DNA from: Acinetobacter pittii ANC 4050
GTDB taxonomy: Bacteria; Pseudomonadota; Gammaproteobacteria; Pseudomonadales; Moraxellaceae
NCBI RefSeq assembly: GCF_000399685.1
Contig: NZ_KB976987.1
Span: 2,557,954 to 2,621,953 of the forward strand
Reading direction: 5' to 3'
DNA length: 64,000 nt
The position numbers and the translations under genes are program-made. Under the pieces are notes generated by a model that saw only the letters and a list, made by a program, of their open reading frames with translations, made no database searches and was not told the DNA's origin. Positions within the stretch are counted from its first letter, which is position 1. Every line of letters begins with the position of its first letter. Shown here in pieces: positions 28,455 to 37,860 of the stretch.

Positions 28455-28814
28455 ATGCTGGAATTCTGGTTTGACACACAAGTCCCAACATTTAAAAAAT
28501 TAGTGATTTTAATTATTACTTTGGCTATTTGTATTGGACTATATCAATACCAGCCTTTGCCATTAGATACGATTCTCATGTTTACTGGAACTGGTGTTAT
28601 CTTTTTAATCTGCCGTTATTTTAAATTACATTTTGCTCAAAAAAATCCGACTGGCTTGCTTTACCGCCTGCTGACTTGGATCCCTATCGCACTGTTATTC
28701 GCACTTATCTTTGTTAAAACAATGCCGAACTTGCTGGTCTGGGGTGTTCAAGGAATTGCTTTTATGGCACTAGCAGTTTTTATCTTTTCACCTCAATCAC
28801 TTTTTAATAAATAG
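28455..28814 (+). CDS. Small hydrophobic membrane protein
   Basis: 119 residues with four predicted membrane helices (about 20-37, 42-57, 71-87, 92-110). I do not recognise a family. It begins MLEFWF, followed by a lysine pair and a helix. The next gene has the same length and helix layout, with similar starts (ML.YW..) and a shared QPL....TIL segment, which suggests a tandem duplication. No catalytic motif is visible. Confidence 0.7.
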   Translation: MLEFWFDTQVPTFKKLVILIITLAICIGLYQYQPLPLDTILMFTGTGVIFLICRYFKLHFAQKNPTGLLYRLLTWIPIALLFALIFVKTMPNLLVWGVQGIAFMALAVFIFSPQSLFNK

Positions 28815-28823
28815 GCTTGATAT

Positions 28824-29186
28824 ATGTTGGCTTATTGGTACAACGCTCCGCGCCACATCAAACTTATCTTTATTATTGTGGTTTGTGTTGCCATTTATGC
28901 AGCCAATCAAGCTCAGCCCTTATCGCCGACCTATACAATCCTTAGTCTTGTGTTAGGTTTTGGACTTCACTTCGGACAATATTTAAAAACAAAAATTTCA
29001 GTTCGTGGCTCACATAAATCTAACTTTCAGTTTCTACTTAAAATTTATCCTCTCATTATTGTTGCTATTGTGATGTGGTTGCTGCCACCTCAACACAATT
29101 GGATCGCAACGATACAAGCTCTAGGCTTTGTACTGGTTGGATTTTTTCTTGTTTCAATTTATCAAAATCGTGCGAAACGTTTTTGA
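28824..29186 (+). CDS. Small hydrophobic membrane protein, probable paralogue of the preceding gene
   Basis: 120 residues, four predicted membrane helices, basic C-terminus (YQNRAKRF). It starts 9 bases after the preceding gene, so the two are probably cotranscribed. The helix order and a few positions (MLAYWYN, QAQPLSPTYTIL) align with the neighbour, though overall identity looks low. Function unknown. Confidence 0.7.
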   Translation: MLAYWYNAPRHIKLIFIIVVCVAIYAANQAQPLSPTYTILSLVLGFGLHFGQYLKTKISVRGSHKSNFQFLLKIYPLIIVAIVMWLLPPQHNWIATIQALGFVLVGFFLVSIYQNRAKRF

Positions 29187-29307
29187 TTGCAAACTATGGC
29201 TCGCTTTCCTACCTATCATTAAACCATGCTATTATCTTCCACGGTTTATCGATCCATAAACCATCTCCCCTTTTATTTGATGGAATTAATCCGAACTCGA
29301 GAGTGTT

Positions 29308-30150
29308 ATGCGTGCATATTTAGACCTACTACAACATATCCTTGATAATGGCGGTGACAAAGGCGACCGTACAGGCACAGGAACCCGTTCTGTATTTGGT
29401 CATCAAATGCGTTTTGATCTCTCTAAAGGTTTTCCTTTACTCACCACAAAAAAAGTTCATTTCCGTTCTATCGTGATTGAGTTACTTTGGTTTTTAAAAG
29501 GTGACACCAACGTCCAATATCTAAAAGATAATAAAGTTTCAATTTGGGACGAATGGGCAACAGCAGAACAAACTGCTCGTTTTGGCCGCCCAGAACATGA
29601 GCTTGGGCCTGTTTATGGTCATCAATGGCGTAATTTCGGTGCAACAAAAAAGGCAGATGGTACTTATAACCAAGATGGTTTTGACCAGATTAAATGGTTA
29701 ATTAATGAAATTAAAACCAACCCAAATTCACGCCGTTTAATTGTTTCTGGCTGGAACCCAAATGAAGCGGGACAAGTTGCATTACCACCTTGCCATACGC
29801 TCTTCCAATTTTTTGTACAAGACAACAAGTTGTCATGCCAGCTTTATCAACGTAGTGCTGATGTGTTCTTAGGCGTACCTTTTAACATTGCGAGTTATGC
29901 CCTACTCACCCATATGATTGCTCAAGTATGTGGTTTAGGTGTTGGTGATTTTGTCTGGACTGGTGGTGATACGCATCTTTATGCCAACCATTTTGAACAA
30001 GCTAAACTTCAATTGACACGTGAGCCTTTACCACTGTGCCAATTGAAACTAAACCCAGAAATAACTGATTTGTTTGATTTCAAATTTGAAGATATTGAAA
30101 TTGTAGGTTATGAATCACATCCGGCAATTAAAGCACCAGTTGCAGTATAA
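29308..30150 (+). CDS. thyA: Thymidylate synthase
   Basis: Methylates dUMP to dTMP with 5,10-methylene-THF. 280 residues. The catalytic cysteine C162 is in [23 protein letters not shown] (21-31), the dUMP-binding [18 protein letters not shown] and the HLYANH motif near the C-terminus are all intact. folA follows 45 bases downstream, the classic coupling, because ThyA generates the dihydrofolate that FolA recycles. Confidence 0.97.
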   Translation: MRAYLDLLQHILDNGGDKGDRTGTGTRSVFGHQMRFDLSKGFPLLTTKKVHFRSIVIELLWFLKGDTNVQYLKDNKVSIWDEWATAEQTARFGRPEHELGPVYGHQWRNFGATKKADGTYNQDGFDQIKWLINEIKTNPNSRRLIVSGWNPNEAGQVALPPCHTLFQFFVQDNKLSCQLYQRSADVFLGVPFNIASYALLTHMIAQVCGLGVGDFVWTGGDTHLYANHFEQAKLQLTREPLPLCQLKLNPEITDLFDFKFEDIEIVGYESHPAIKAPVAV

Positions 30151-30195
30151 CGACGGCTTAAATTTCATTAGATTACGGTTTAGAGAATAAAGATT

Positions 30196-30705
30196 ATGGC
30201 ATGGCAAAATGTAGAAGTTGTCCACGTTGTGGCAATGGACAAGAATCACTGTATTGGTAAAGGCAATGCGTTGCCATGGCATATTTCTGCCGACTTAAAA
30301 CACTTTAAAGAAATCACCCAAGGCGGTGTGGTCGTAATGGGCCGTAAAACACTTGAGTCTATGGGCCGTGCTCTACCAAACCGTGTGAACTGGGTAATTA
30401 CCCGTGACATTAACTGGCAATTTGACGGTGTTAAGGTTGCATACTCAATTGAAGATGCTTTAAACGCAACTTTAGAAGATGTAAAAAATACTGAAAAACA
30501 AGCATTGTTCATCATTGGTGGCGGTGAGATATTCAAGCAAACGTTATCAATTGCAGACCGTCTTGAACTCACTCATGTTGACTTAGATGTGCAAGGTGAT
30601 GCACATTATCCAACAATACCGAGTGAATTTCATAAAATTGCGAGTGAACAGCAAATTGATGAAAAATCAGGAACTTCATTCGAATTTGCCACTTATAAAA
30701 AATAA
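30196..30705 (+). CDS. folA: Dihydrofolate reductase
   Basis: Reduces dihydrofolate to tetrahydrofolate with NADPH; trimethoprim target. 169 residues. Motifs: VAMDKNHCIGKGNALPWH (residues 11-28), SADLKHFKEIT with the active-site acidic residue, VVMGRKTLESMGRALPNR and FIIGGGEIFKQ. Downstream of thyA in the same direction. Confidence 0.96.
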   Translation: MAWQNVEVVHVVAMDKNHCIGKGNALPWHISADLKHFKEITQGGVVVMGRKTLESMGRALPNRVNWVITRDINWQFDGVKVAYSIEDALNATLEDVKNTEKQALFIIGGGEIFKQTLSIADRLELTHVDLDVQGDAHYPTIPSEFHKIASEQQIDEKSGTSFEFATYKK

Positions 30706-30719
30706 TTTTATGGATACCT

Positions 30720-31775
30720 ATGCACAATATCGGAACACGTGAATTTATTATTGCTCTACTTTTTGGGCTGCTACATAGTCTATTCACGCTGTTTATTGTG
30801 TTCTCTAGTATTTGGGTATGTGTAGCACTCTGGGTTCAACAACCTTTTGGATGGTTAGGCAGCCGCATACTCATCGGTATCTGGATTGCTTTTGCACTGA
30901 GTATGGCGGGCTTATATGTTGAAGGTCATATTATTAGCCGCCGTACCGATATCCTGATTTATCTTTTAGCATTTGCCTGCTCTCTTGTTTGGTATTTTTC
31001 CATTACTGCACGTCAAGATCGCGACTGGAACCCAGAAGTTGCCAATATGCTGAGCTATGAAAAGCACGGCGATGTAGTCACTTTACACAATGTTCGTAAC
31101 TTCAACTGGCATCCTGATGGAACTTATGATGTGCGATGGGAAACCCGGACATTTGATCTTAAGCAATTAAATGGCATAAACATCATTGCATCTTACTGGA
31201 TGGGGCCACAAATTGCTCACACACTGGTGAGCTTCGAATTTAAGAATCAGCAACCTTTGGTCTTCTCAATAGAGATTCGCAAAGAAAAAACTGAAGAGTT
31301 TTCAGCAATTGGTGGTTTTTTTAGAAAATATGAACTTAGCTTAATTGCTTCTGATGAAAAAGATATTGTCTATACGCGTAGCAACATCCGTAAAGAGCAA
31401 GTTTATAATTTCCCAGTCAATATGCCACGTAGCGAGCAAAAAGCGCTATTTTTAGAATATCTTAAGAAATCGGATGAGCTACGTGCAGAACCGAGGTGGT
31501 ACAACACGCTTACGAGTAACTGTACAACTTTAATTTTTGATATGGTTCAAGCGATTAACCCCTATGAACTTCCTAAAGATTATCGTTTAATCGCTTCAGG
31601 TTACTTACCCAATTATTTATATGACCTTAAAGCACTCAATCAAAATATCAGTTTAAAACAGTGGTATCAAATTGCACATATCAACCCAAGAACTGAAAAT
31701 TTTGAACAGCTTTCAGATCAGAGTAGTCAACACTTCTCTCAAATCGTTCGACAAGGTTTACCTAAAGCTAAGTGA
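30720..31775 (+). CDS. DUF4105 domain membrane protein
   Basis: 351 residues. Two or three N-terminal membrane helices (about 8-33, 38-56, 62-86) are followed by a soluble DUF4105 domain (about 105-310) that includes NFNWHPDGTYDVRWETRTFDL, IIASYWMGPQIAHTLVSFEF and LTSNCTTLIFDMV. The NCT segment is strongly conserved in the family and resembles a papain-like cysteine region, but activity is unproven. Begins 14 bases after folA. Confidence 0.8.
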   Translation: MHNIGTREFIIALLFGLLHSLFTLFIVFSSIWVCVALWVQQPFGWLGSRILIGIWIAFALSMAGLYVEGHIISRRTDILIYLLAFACSLVWYFSITARQDRDWNPEVANMLSYEKHGDVVTLHNVRNFNWHPDGTYDVRWETRTFDLKQLNGINIIASYWMGPQIAHTLVSFEFKNQQPLVFSIEIRKEKTEEFSAIGGFFRKYELSLIASDEKDIVYTRSNIRKEQVYNFPVNMPRSEQKALFLEYLKKSDELRAEPRWYNTLTSNCTTLIFDMVQAINPYELPKDYRLIASGYLPNYLYDLKALNQNISLKQWYQIAHINPRTENFEQLSDQSSQHFSQIVRQGLPKAK

Positions 31776-31875
31776 AATAAGTAATGCACTTTTCTTTACT
31801 TTTTTATACATGCTTTACTTTGTATTTTAAATACATAAACCCTATTGTAATAGGCAGGAAATAGAGGGAAAAACA

Positions 31876-32400
31876 ATGCAACAGGCATTATTTGGCGGCG
31901 GCTGTTTTTGGTGCGTCGAAGCTGTATTTTTACAAATACGCGGTGTAGAAAAAGTAACTAGTGGTTATGCAGGTGGGCACACAACTAATCCTACCTACGA
32001 GCAAGTATGTCAAGGAGACACCCAGCACGCTGAGGTGATCTTAGTCGACTTTGATGAAGAGCAAGTAACTTACTCCCAGTTACTCGACGTGTTCTTTGCG
32101 ACTCACGATCCAACGACTTTAAATCGCCAAGGTAATGATATCGGCACACAATACCGTTCTGTTATTTACTATTATAATGAAGAGCAGAAGCAGGCAGCGG
32201 AACACACAATTCAGACTCTAAAAAATGATGATCTTGATATTGTGACTGAGCTGTCTCCTGTCCCGACCTTCTATCCGGCAGAAGAATATCATCAGAACTA
32301 CTATGCAAAGAATCCTTCACAAGGTTATTGCAACTTTGCGATTCCACCTAAGCTGCTTAAGCTATATAGTAAATTCCAGCATCTGATGAAAGATCAATAA
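31876..32400 (+). CDS. msrA: Peptide methionine sulfoxide reductase MsrA
   Basis: Repairs S-methionine sulfoxide in proteins. 174 residues, single domain. The catalytic motif GCFWC gives C10 and C13. TSGYAGG, the TQHAEV segment, [23 protein letters not shown] and YHQNYY are all family hallmarks. The cytoplasmic location follows from the absence of a signal peptide. Confidence 0.96.
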   Translation: MQQALFGGGCFWCVEAVFLQIRGVEKVTSGYAGGHTTNPTYEQVCQGDTQHAEVILVDFDEEQVTYSQLLDVFFATHDPTTLNRQGNDIGTQYRSVIYYYNEEQKQAAEHTIQTLKNDDLDIVTELSPVPTFYPAEEYHQNYYAKNPSQGYCNFAIPPKLLKLYSKFQHLMKDQ

Positions 32401-32411
32401 ATCAGAACAAT

Positions 32412-32440
32412 AAAAAAGCAACCAAATTGGTTGCTTTTTT
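32412..32440. terminator. Bidirectional terminator between msrA and exbD
   Basis: AAAAAAGCAACC/GGTTGCTTTTTT with flanking A and T runs. Confidence 0.92.
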
Positions 32441-32457
32441 ATTAAGTAAACTAAATT

Positions 32458-32862
32458 TTAGTTTTCACTTACAAAGGCAATATCGCTCAGTCCGGCTTCA
32501 CTGGCGCGAGACATTACCTGAGCAACAGTATCGTACTTCGACTCTTTATCAGCACGAAGTTGAACTGTTGGTTTAACATCACCTTGACCTGCTTCTTGAA
32601 AACGTTTTTGAAGCTCATCTAGGCTAATTACTTGAGTATCCCAAGCCACTTCACCATTTGCATTGATACTAATCGTAATCGCTTTTGGTGGTGGATCAAT
32701 AATTTCAGCAGTTGTTTTAGGAAGCGTTAATGGAATCGATGGGTTGGCAACTGTTGCTGTGACCAAAAAGATGATCATTAACACCAACATAATGTCGATT
32801 AGCGGAATGAGGTTCATCTCATTCATGCCACTATCGTGGTCTTCACCCAATTGAAAAGCCAT
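32458..32862 (-). CDS. exbD: ExbD biopolymer transport protein
   Basis: Part of the proton-driven TonB-ExbB-ExbD motor. 134 residues: a single N-terminal helix with the essential aspartate in NLIPLIDIMLVLMIIFLV (about residues 17-34), then a periplasmic domain. The ATG overlaps the exbB stop by one base (TAATG), and its GGAGG ribosome-binding site lies within the end of exbB. Confidence 0.94.
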   Translation of the reverse strand: MAFQLGEDHDSGMNEMNLIPLIDIMLVLMIIFLVTATVANPSIPLTLPKTTAEIIDPPPKAITISINANGEVAWDTQVISLDELQKRFQEAGQGDVKPTVQLRADKESKYDTVAQVMSRASEAGLSDIAFVSEN

Positions 32863-33482
32863 TAAGCTTGACCTCCAACATAACTTTGCTGTGCAGTTTT
32901 AACATCAGACTTTACAGTTGAGTCTTGCTGCAACATCGTGTCAATTAACAAGCTATGCGCTTGATCTTGTAAGTCATGAGCAAGACCACGATTTGCACGT
33001 ACACAGATGTTGTAAGCCAATACCGCAGGAATCGCCACTGCAAGACCAAGACCCGTCATAATAAGTGCTTCACCTACTGGTGTAGCCACTTGAGCCAAAC
33101 CTGCTTGTCCGCTTTTCCCTACCGCAACCAGCGCATGGAAAATACCCCAAACAGTACCAAACAAACCTACGAATGGTGCAATTGAAGCAATCGTTCCTAA
33201 AACCGAAATACCTTTATCAGCATTGGCTTTTTCAGCAGAAATCTGACGAAGTAATGCCTGCTCTGCAACCGCTTTACGCTGTTCAAAACTCAAAGGTTGT
33301 AACTTTGCTTTTAGCGAAGAGATAGCCTGAGAAAGTTGAGCATAAGCTTGTTGTTTTAGCTGGCGAGTCCCCATCAAACGTAAGATGAAAACTGTCCAGG
33401 TAGCAATCGACATTGCCAATAAGATGAAATACAGGGTTTTACTCACTGCATCTGCATGTTGCCAATAGATTGAAAAGTTCAT
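32862..33482 (-). CDS. exbB: ExbB, MotA/TolQ/ExbB proton channel family
   Basis: Channel subunit of the TonB motor. 206 residues with three membrane helices (about 15-33, 95-120, 135-160). The signature regions LGTIASIAPFVGLFGTVWGI and GEALIMTGLGLAVAIPAVLAYN are intact. Between tonB and exbD, all minus strand. Confidence 0.94.
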   Translation of the reverse strand: MNFSIYWQHADAVSKTLYFILLAMSIATWTVFILRLMGTRQLKQQAYAQLSQAISSLKAKLQPLSFEQRKAVAEQALLRQISAEKANADKGISVLGTIASIAPFVGLFGTVWGIFHALVAVGKSGQAGLAQVATPVGEALIMTGLGLAVAIPAVLAYNICVRANRGLAHDLQDQAHSLLIDTMLQQDSTVKSDVKTAQQSYVGGQA

Positions 33483-33525
33483 ATTGAACTCCTGATTAAG
33501 GTTAGCCGTTGGGACTCAAATTCAT

Positions 33526-34281
33526 TTAAGGGGTTAAATCAAAGGGTTGCTCTGCTCTAATTGGATAAGCAACACCATTTTCCATATAAGGTTTAAATTT
33601 CGCACCGCGAACAGCACGGACAACTTTGTCGTCTAGGCTAGAAATACCACTACTTCTAGTCACTCGTACATTAATAATTTTGCCTTTTTCATCGGCTTCA
33701 ATGAGTACAACAACAGAACGTGCTTCGCCTTGTAAATCTTTTGGAGAAACTGTTAAACGTGGTGAACGACTCCACTGTACCCCCGAGCCACCAATTGAAA
33801 CTCGTTTTGGCGATGGATCTGGAGCAGGTTGAGCTTTAGGCGCTTCTTGTACCACTGGCTGTGGTTTTTCTACGACTTTTTCAGTAACAGTTGTCGTTGT
33901 CGTCACTACTTTGGTTTCAACTTTAGGTTCTGTCTTTACTGTTTCTTTTGGTGTTTCAGCTTTTTTCACCTGTTGAATTTTTTCCACTTTTTTCGGTGGT
34001 GTCACAGGCTTTTCAACAACTTTAACTTCTTTTACCTCTTTTTTAGGTTCCGGCTTTTTAGGCGGTTCCTTTGGTTTAGGAGGTAGTGGTTTTGGTTGCT
34101 CTTGAATTTTTACGAAACGTACCTGTAAAGGCTTCTTATCGATTGGCTTTAATTCAGCAGGCTTAATATGGCTAACTGCCCATAAGACCCCGATATGACC
34201 AATTGCAACCGCAATTAGTGCCGTGATGACTTTCTTTTTCATCGGATTGGGAGAGTTTAAGGCTGCGGAAGATTGACTCAT
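33526..34281 (-). CDS. tonB: Energy transducer TonB
   Basis: Transmits proton-motive force to TonB-dependent receptors such as the PiuA-type receptor at 10.7 kb. 251 residues. N-terminal membrane anchor (KKKVITALIAVAIGHIGVLWAVSHI, about 14-38), a long Pro/Lys/Glu-rich periplasm-spanning region (about 55-155), and a C-terminal TonB domain (about 165-250) ending in AEQPFDLTP. First gene of tonB-exbB-exbD, with a Fur-like palindrome upstream. Confidence 0.93.
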   Translation of the reverse strand: MSQSSAALNSPNPMKKKVITALIAVAIGHIGVLWAVSHIKPAELKPIDKKPLQVRFVKIQEQPKPLPPKPKEPPKKPEPKKEVKEVKVVEKPVTPPKKVEKIQQVKKAETPKETVKTEPKVETKVVTTTTTVTEKVVEKPQPVVQEAPKAQPAPDPSPKRVSIGGSGVQWSRSPRLTVSPKDLQGEARSVVVLIEADEKGKIINVRVTRSSGISSLDDKVVRAVRGAKFKPYMENGVAYPIRAEQPFDLTP

Positions 34282-34374
34282 AAGAATCTAATTACCTAAT
34301 GGATGATGATTTCAGATTTCTATTTACAGAAACGATTTCAAACATCGGATAGAACAATAAAGTGCCACAATAAT

Positions 34375-34395
34375 AAATGAGAAGTGTTTTCATTT
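34375..34395 (-). promoter_or_regulatory. Fur-box-like palindrome upstream of tonB-exbB-exbD
   Basis: AAATGAGAA-GTG-TTTTCATTT, an inverted repeat with one mismatch. Its core agrees at 10 of 15 positions with the TGATAATGATTATCA Fur core. About 95 bp upstream of the tonB start. Confidence 0.5.
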
Positions 34396-34616
34396 GCAAC
34401 TATTTTTTGAGAAAAACATTTGCTCAAGATCGCTCATTTGTATCAGTTGAGTGTCTTTGCTTTTGTTTTCTCATAGTTACATGAAATGGAATCTCTTATT
34501 CACAATGTCTTTACTCTCACTTATATAGTTAGAATAATTTCACTGTGAATAGACCAAATCCTAACATACATCTACTTAAATTTGTTACGTTATATCATTT
34601 CAATAATATTTTTGAT

Positions 34617-34647
34617 ATAAAAAAAACACGCAAGAAGCGTGTTTTTT
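34617..34647 (-). terminator. Terminator after purU
   Basis: AACACGC/GCGTGTT with a 5-nt loop, followed on the minus strand by eight Ts. Confidence 0.9.
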
Positions 34648-34661
34648 AAAGTAAGTGTTGT

Positions 34662-35525
34662 TTAAAAAACAACAGTCTTATTACCATCTACAATAATACG
34701 GTCTTCCAAATGCCATTTTACTGCGCGAGCCAACACATTACGCTCTACGTCTTCACCTAACTCACGTAATTGCTCAACATTATAGTCGTGGCTTACACGC
34801 TCAACGTCTTGCTCAATAATTGGGCCTTGGTCTAGGTCAGCAGTCACATAGTGAGCTGTCGCACCAATCAACTTCACACCTTTTTCATAAGCTTGCTTAT
34901 ATGGGTTAGCACCCACGAAAGCTGGCAAGAAAGAATGATGGATATTGATGATTTTCATTTCCCATTTCGCAACAAAATCTTCGCTTAGAATTTGCATGTA
35001 ACGTGCAAGAACCAATAAATCGTTGCCTTGCATCATTTCATCAATTTGCGCATAAGCTTCAGCTTTATTGTCTTTAGTGACTTTGATTACTGTAAATGGA
35101 ATACCGAAGTTCTCAACAGATTCACGTAAGTCTTCATGGTTTGAAATCACATGCGTAATTTCACAAGGTAACGACCCACGCGCATGACGCCACAATAACT
35201 CAAGTAAAGCATGGTCGACTTTAGAAACTAAAATACCAACCTTTTTAATATCGTTTACGAAAGCAAGGCGCCATTGCATGCTATAACGCTCAGCAACATT
35301 CGCAGCAAATGTTTGAATTAATGCGTCTTTACGTGACTGTAAATGATCAAGTTCAAATTCCACACGCATGAAATAACGTCCGCCCTGAGCTTCCGTCGCA
35401 TACTGATCAAGCGCGGTAATGTTTGCACCCTGATGGTACAAAAAGCTCGATACAGCCTGTACGATCCCAGGCTTGTCTTCACAAGTAATCAGTAAACGGG
35501 CTGTATTGGCAGTGGTCATATTCAT
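34662..35525 (-). CDS. purU: Formyltetrahydrofolate deformylase
   Basis: Hydrolyses 10-formyl-THF to formate and THF, balancing one-carbon pools. About 287 residues from the ATG at 35525. An in-frame ATG at 35519 and a TTG at 35552 are alternatives; an AAGTGA-like site 10 bases before 35525 is the best visible ribosome-binding site. An N-terminal ACT domain (RLLITCEDKPGIVQAVSSFL) is followed by a formyl-transferase domain with NIHHSFLPAFVGANPY and GATAHYVTADLDQGPII (catalytic His and Asp). Confidence 0.94.
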   Translation of the reverse strand: MNMTTANTARLLITCEDKPGIVQAVSSFLYHQGANITALDQYATEAQGGRYFMRVEFELDHLQSRKDALIQTFAANVAERYSMQWRLAFVNDIKKVGILVSKVDHALLELLWRHARGSLPCEITHVISNHEDLRESVENFGIPFTVIKVTKDNKAEAYAQIDEMMQGNDLLVLARYMQILSEDFVAKWEMKIINIHHSFLPAFVGANPYKQAYEKGVKLIGATAHYVTADLDQGPIIEQDVERVSHDYNVEQLRELGEDVERNVLARAVKWHLEDRIIVDGNKTVVF

Positions 35526-35599
35526 TTGGTTAATATCACTTAATTGAGTCAAATTTTTAATAAGCCGAGTATTCTAGCGCTCTAAATAAGCAAGCACAA

Positions 35600-36292
35600 C
35601 TATTCATCTTTTAAGGACGACAAGCTGGCAAATAGATCAGAAGGCCCTAATGACTCAAGCAACTGCTCGTAAGTCTCTCGACTTTCTCCCATAAGATAAG
35701 GCCCTTCAAGAAAAACCATTTGACGCAAAGCTTGCCAAACCCATCTTTCTTCTAAATGGTTATTGTCACTGATATGGCCAGACATATATAAAAAGTTTGT
35801 CCAATTTGTTAATACAATCCATAAGTTAATAATGAGCGCTTCAATTTCAGATGGCGTCATTTTCATAAGACCGGCATCGACAAAGGCTTGATAAATTTTT
35901 TGCCCTTGCTGCATTACTTGCCCCGCAAAACGCGGATAAATCTTTTTAAAGTCTTCGTTACTTTCAACTAAATGATAAACATCACGATGAATAAAACGGT
36001 AACTCCAGAGTTGACCACTTAATACTTGAAAATAGTTGATTTTATCATTGGTCGTTAACGGTCTGTCTTCAGGTAAAGAAAGCATGTCCAGAGTCTCAAC
36101 CTGATATTGGTACATTAATTCCTTAATGATTTCATGCTTATTCCGAAAATGATAATACAAATTTCCAGGACTAATACCTAACTCCGCAGCAATATGATTG
36201 GTTGTAACCGACCGTTCACCTCGCTCATTAAAAAGCTGCAAACTGATTTGTAAAATCCGGTCCTTTGTCTTCAGAGCTTTAGGTTGAGACAT
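35600..36292 (-). CDS. TetR family transcriptional regulator
   Basis: 230 residues. N-terminal helix-turn-helix of TetR type (RILQISLQLFNERGERSVTTNHIAAELGISPGNLYYHFRNKHEI, about 12-55), then a helical ligand-binding domain with aromatic-rich segments (NLWIVLTNWTNFLYMSGH). Divergently transcribed from an aldehyde dehydrogenase. A perfect 20-bp palindrome in the shared promoter is a likely operator for autoregulation and control of the dehydrogenase. The ligand is unknown; relatives in this arrangement often respond to fatty acids or aldehydes. Confidence 0.87.
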   Translation of the reverse strand: MSQPKALKTKDRILQISLQLFNERGERSVTTNHIAAELGISPGNLYYHFRNKHEIIKELMYQYQVETLDMLSLPEDRPLTTNDKINYFQVLSGQLWSYRFIHRDVYHLVESNEDFKKIYPRFAGQVMQQGQKIYQAFVDAGLMKMTPSEIEALIINLWIVLTNWTNFLYMSGHISDNNHLEERWVWQALRQMVFLEGPYLMGESRETYEQLLESLGPSDLFASLSSLKDE

Positions 36293-36344
36293 TTTAATAA
36301 CCTTTAATAATTCACATGGTTAAGACTTGAACACATAAACTGAC

Positions 36345-36373
36345 TTGACTATTTAGAGTATTTACTCTAAAAA
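36345..36373 (+). promoter_or_regulatory. Probable TetR operator within the aldehyde dehydrogenase promoter
   Basis: TTTAGAGTA-TT-TACTCTAAA is a perfect palindrome at 36352-36371. A TTGACT -35 candidate lies at 36345-36350, and the palindrome fills the spacer to an A-rich -10 region. Bound repressor would block RNA polymerase. Confidence 0.65.
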
Positions 36374-36404
36374 ATAAGTATATCAATATATTTGGTAAGT
36401 ACCG

Positions 36405-37853
36405 ATGAACAGTCAAACAAAAACAAATCCAGAGACTCAGCTTCCTTATGATGTTAAGCATTTACATGATTTGCTTGAACAACAAAAGCTGGCTTACCTA
36501 CGCCATCCGGTACCCACTGCTAAAGAGCGTATTGATCGTTTAGCTCGTCTTAAAAGAGTCTTGGTAAAATATCAAGATCAGATTGCCGAAGCAATTAACC
36601 TTGATTATGGCAATCGTGCAGTTATGGAAACAAAAATTGGTGAGCTACTCACCAGTTTGGAGCAAATTAAGTATTACAGTAAACATCTAACTGCATGGAT
36701 GAAGCCATCAAAACGCCATATTAGTGTATTACATCAGCCTGCAAAAGGTTGGGTACAATATCAACCTATGGGTGTGATTGGTATTATTACACCTTGGAAC
36801 TACCCATTATTGCTTTCAGTCGGACCTTTGATCTGTGCGCTAGCTGCAGGCAACCATGCCATGATTAAAATCTCTAGCGCTTCGCCAAACTTTGGACGAG
36901 TCCTTGAAAGTGCACTAGCTGAAGCATTCCCACAAGAATTAGTGGCTGTGGTGAATGGTGGTGGCGTTATTTCAGATGCTTTTAGTCATTTGCCTTTTGA
37001 CAAAATGATTTTCACAGGCTCAACTTCTGTTGGTAAAACAGTAATGGCAGCCGCAGCTCAAAACCTTGTTCCCGTGATTCTTGAGTTAGGTGGAAAATCT
37101 CCTGCCCTTGTGCATGCGTCAATGGACATGAAAGATGTAGCTCAGCGTATCGCTGTAGGAAAATTATGGAATGCGGGACAAACTTGTGTTGCACCAGATC
37201 ATATTTTCTTACCACGCGGCAAAACTGCCGAGTTCATTGAAAACTTTAAATTGATTGTGGCTGGAATGTACCCTCATTTCCGCAACAACCAAGACTATAC
37301 TTCTATTATTAATGATAAACAGTACAACCGGATTCAAGGCTATCTCGAAAACGCCCGCGATCAAGGTGCACGTATTGTTGAAATTAACCCACAAAATGAA
37401 ATTTTAGATGATGTCCGTAAAATTGCACCGACTTTAGTCACTGGTGTGACAACTGCAATGGATATTATGCAAAATGAAATCTTCGGGCCTATTCTGCCGA
37501 TTTTAGAATATGACCAAATAGAAGAAGTCATCGAGTTTATTAATAGTCGTCCGCGCCCTTTAGCAATGTATTATTTTGACTATGACCAAGCACGAGCTGA
37601 CTATATTGCACAGCACACCCATTCAGGGCATTTCGGAATTAACATGGTAATTACCCATGTTGCACAAGATGATTTACCTTTTGGCGGAATTGGCGCATCA
37701 GGTATGGGTAAATATCACGGACCAGAGGGCTTTTTTAGCCTTTCTCATGAGCGTTCGGTGATGTCAAATCCAAAACTTTATAGCCTTAAATACATTCTTC
37801 CACCGTTCAATAAGCCTATTCATCGTTTCATTTCGAAAACCTTGTTGCGCTAA
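36405..37853 (+). CDS. NAD(P)-dependent aldehyde dehydrogenase (coniferyl/fatty aldehyde type)
   Basis: Oxidises aldehydes to acids. 482 residues. Catalytic C261 (NAGQTCVAPDH) and E227 (LELGGKSP); oxyanion N132 (TPWNYPLLL); NAD-binding FTGSTSVGK near 203-211. The extended C-terminus (after FGGIGASGMGKYHGPEGFFSLSHER) is hydrophobic, ends FISKTLLR and is like membrane-associated long-chain aldehyde dehydrogenases. Substrate not resolved. Divergent from the TetR gene. Confidence 0.9.
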   Translation: MNSQTKTNPETQLPYDVKHLHDLLEQQKLAYLRHPVPTAKERIDRLARLKRVLVKYQDQIAEAINLDYGNRAVMETKIGELLTSLEQIKYYSKHLTAWMKPSKRHISVLHQPAKGWVQYQPMGVIGIITPWNYPLLLSVGPLICALAAGNHAMIKISSASPNFGRVLESALAEAFPQELVAVVNGGGVISDAFSHLPFDKMIFTGSTSVGKTVMAAAAQNLVPVILELGGKSPALVHASMDMKDVAQRIAVGKLWNAGQTCVAPDHIFLPRGKTAEFIENFKLIVAGMYPHFRNNQDYTSIINDKQYNRIQGYLENARDQGARIVEINPQNEILDDVRKIAPTLVTGVTTAMDIMQNEIFGPILPILEYDQIEEVIEFINSRPRPLAMYYFDYDQARADYIAQHTHSGHFGINMVITHVAQDDLPFGGIGASGMGKYHGPEGFFSLSHERSVMSNPKLYSLKYILPPFNKPIHRFISKTLLR

Positions 37854-37860
37854 CTGATCA

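Larger units (their letters stand above)
34282..34661. other. Non-coding gap between purU and tonB
   Basis: 380 bp of AT-rich sequence. It contains the purU terminator (34617-34647) and a Fur-like palindrome (34375-34395). The rest is presumably the tonB promoter region. I see no convincing ORF or further structured element. Confidence 0.6.

Noticed and set aside
33829..34086. 85-codon plus-strand ORF rich in Phe, Arg and Tyr opposite tonB
   Set aside because: It is the antisense of the Pro/Lys-rich spacer of tonB; composition follows from that repeat, and no ribosome-binding site is seen.
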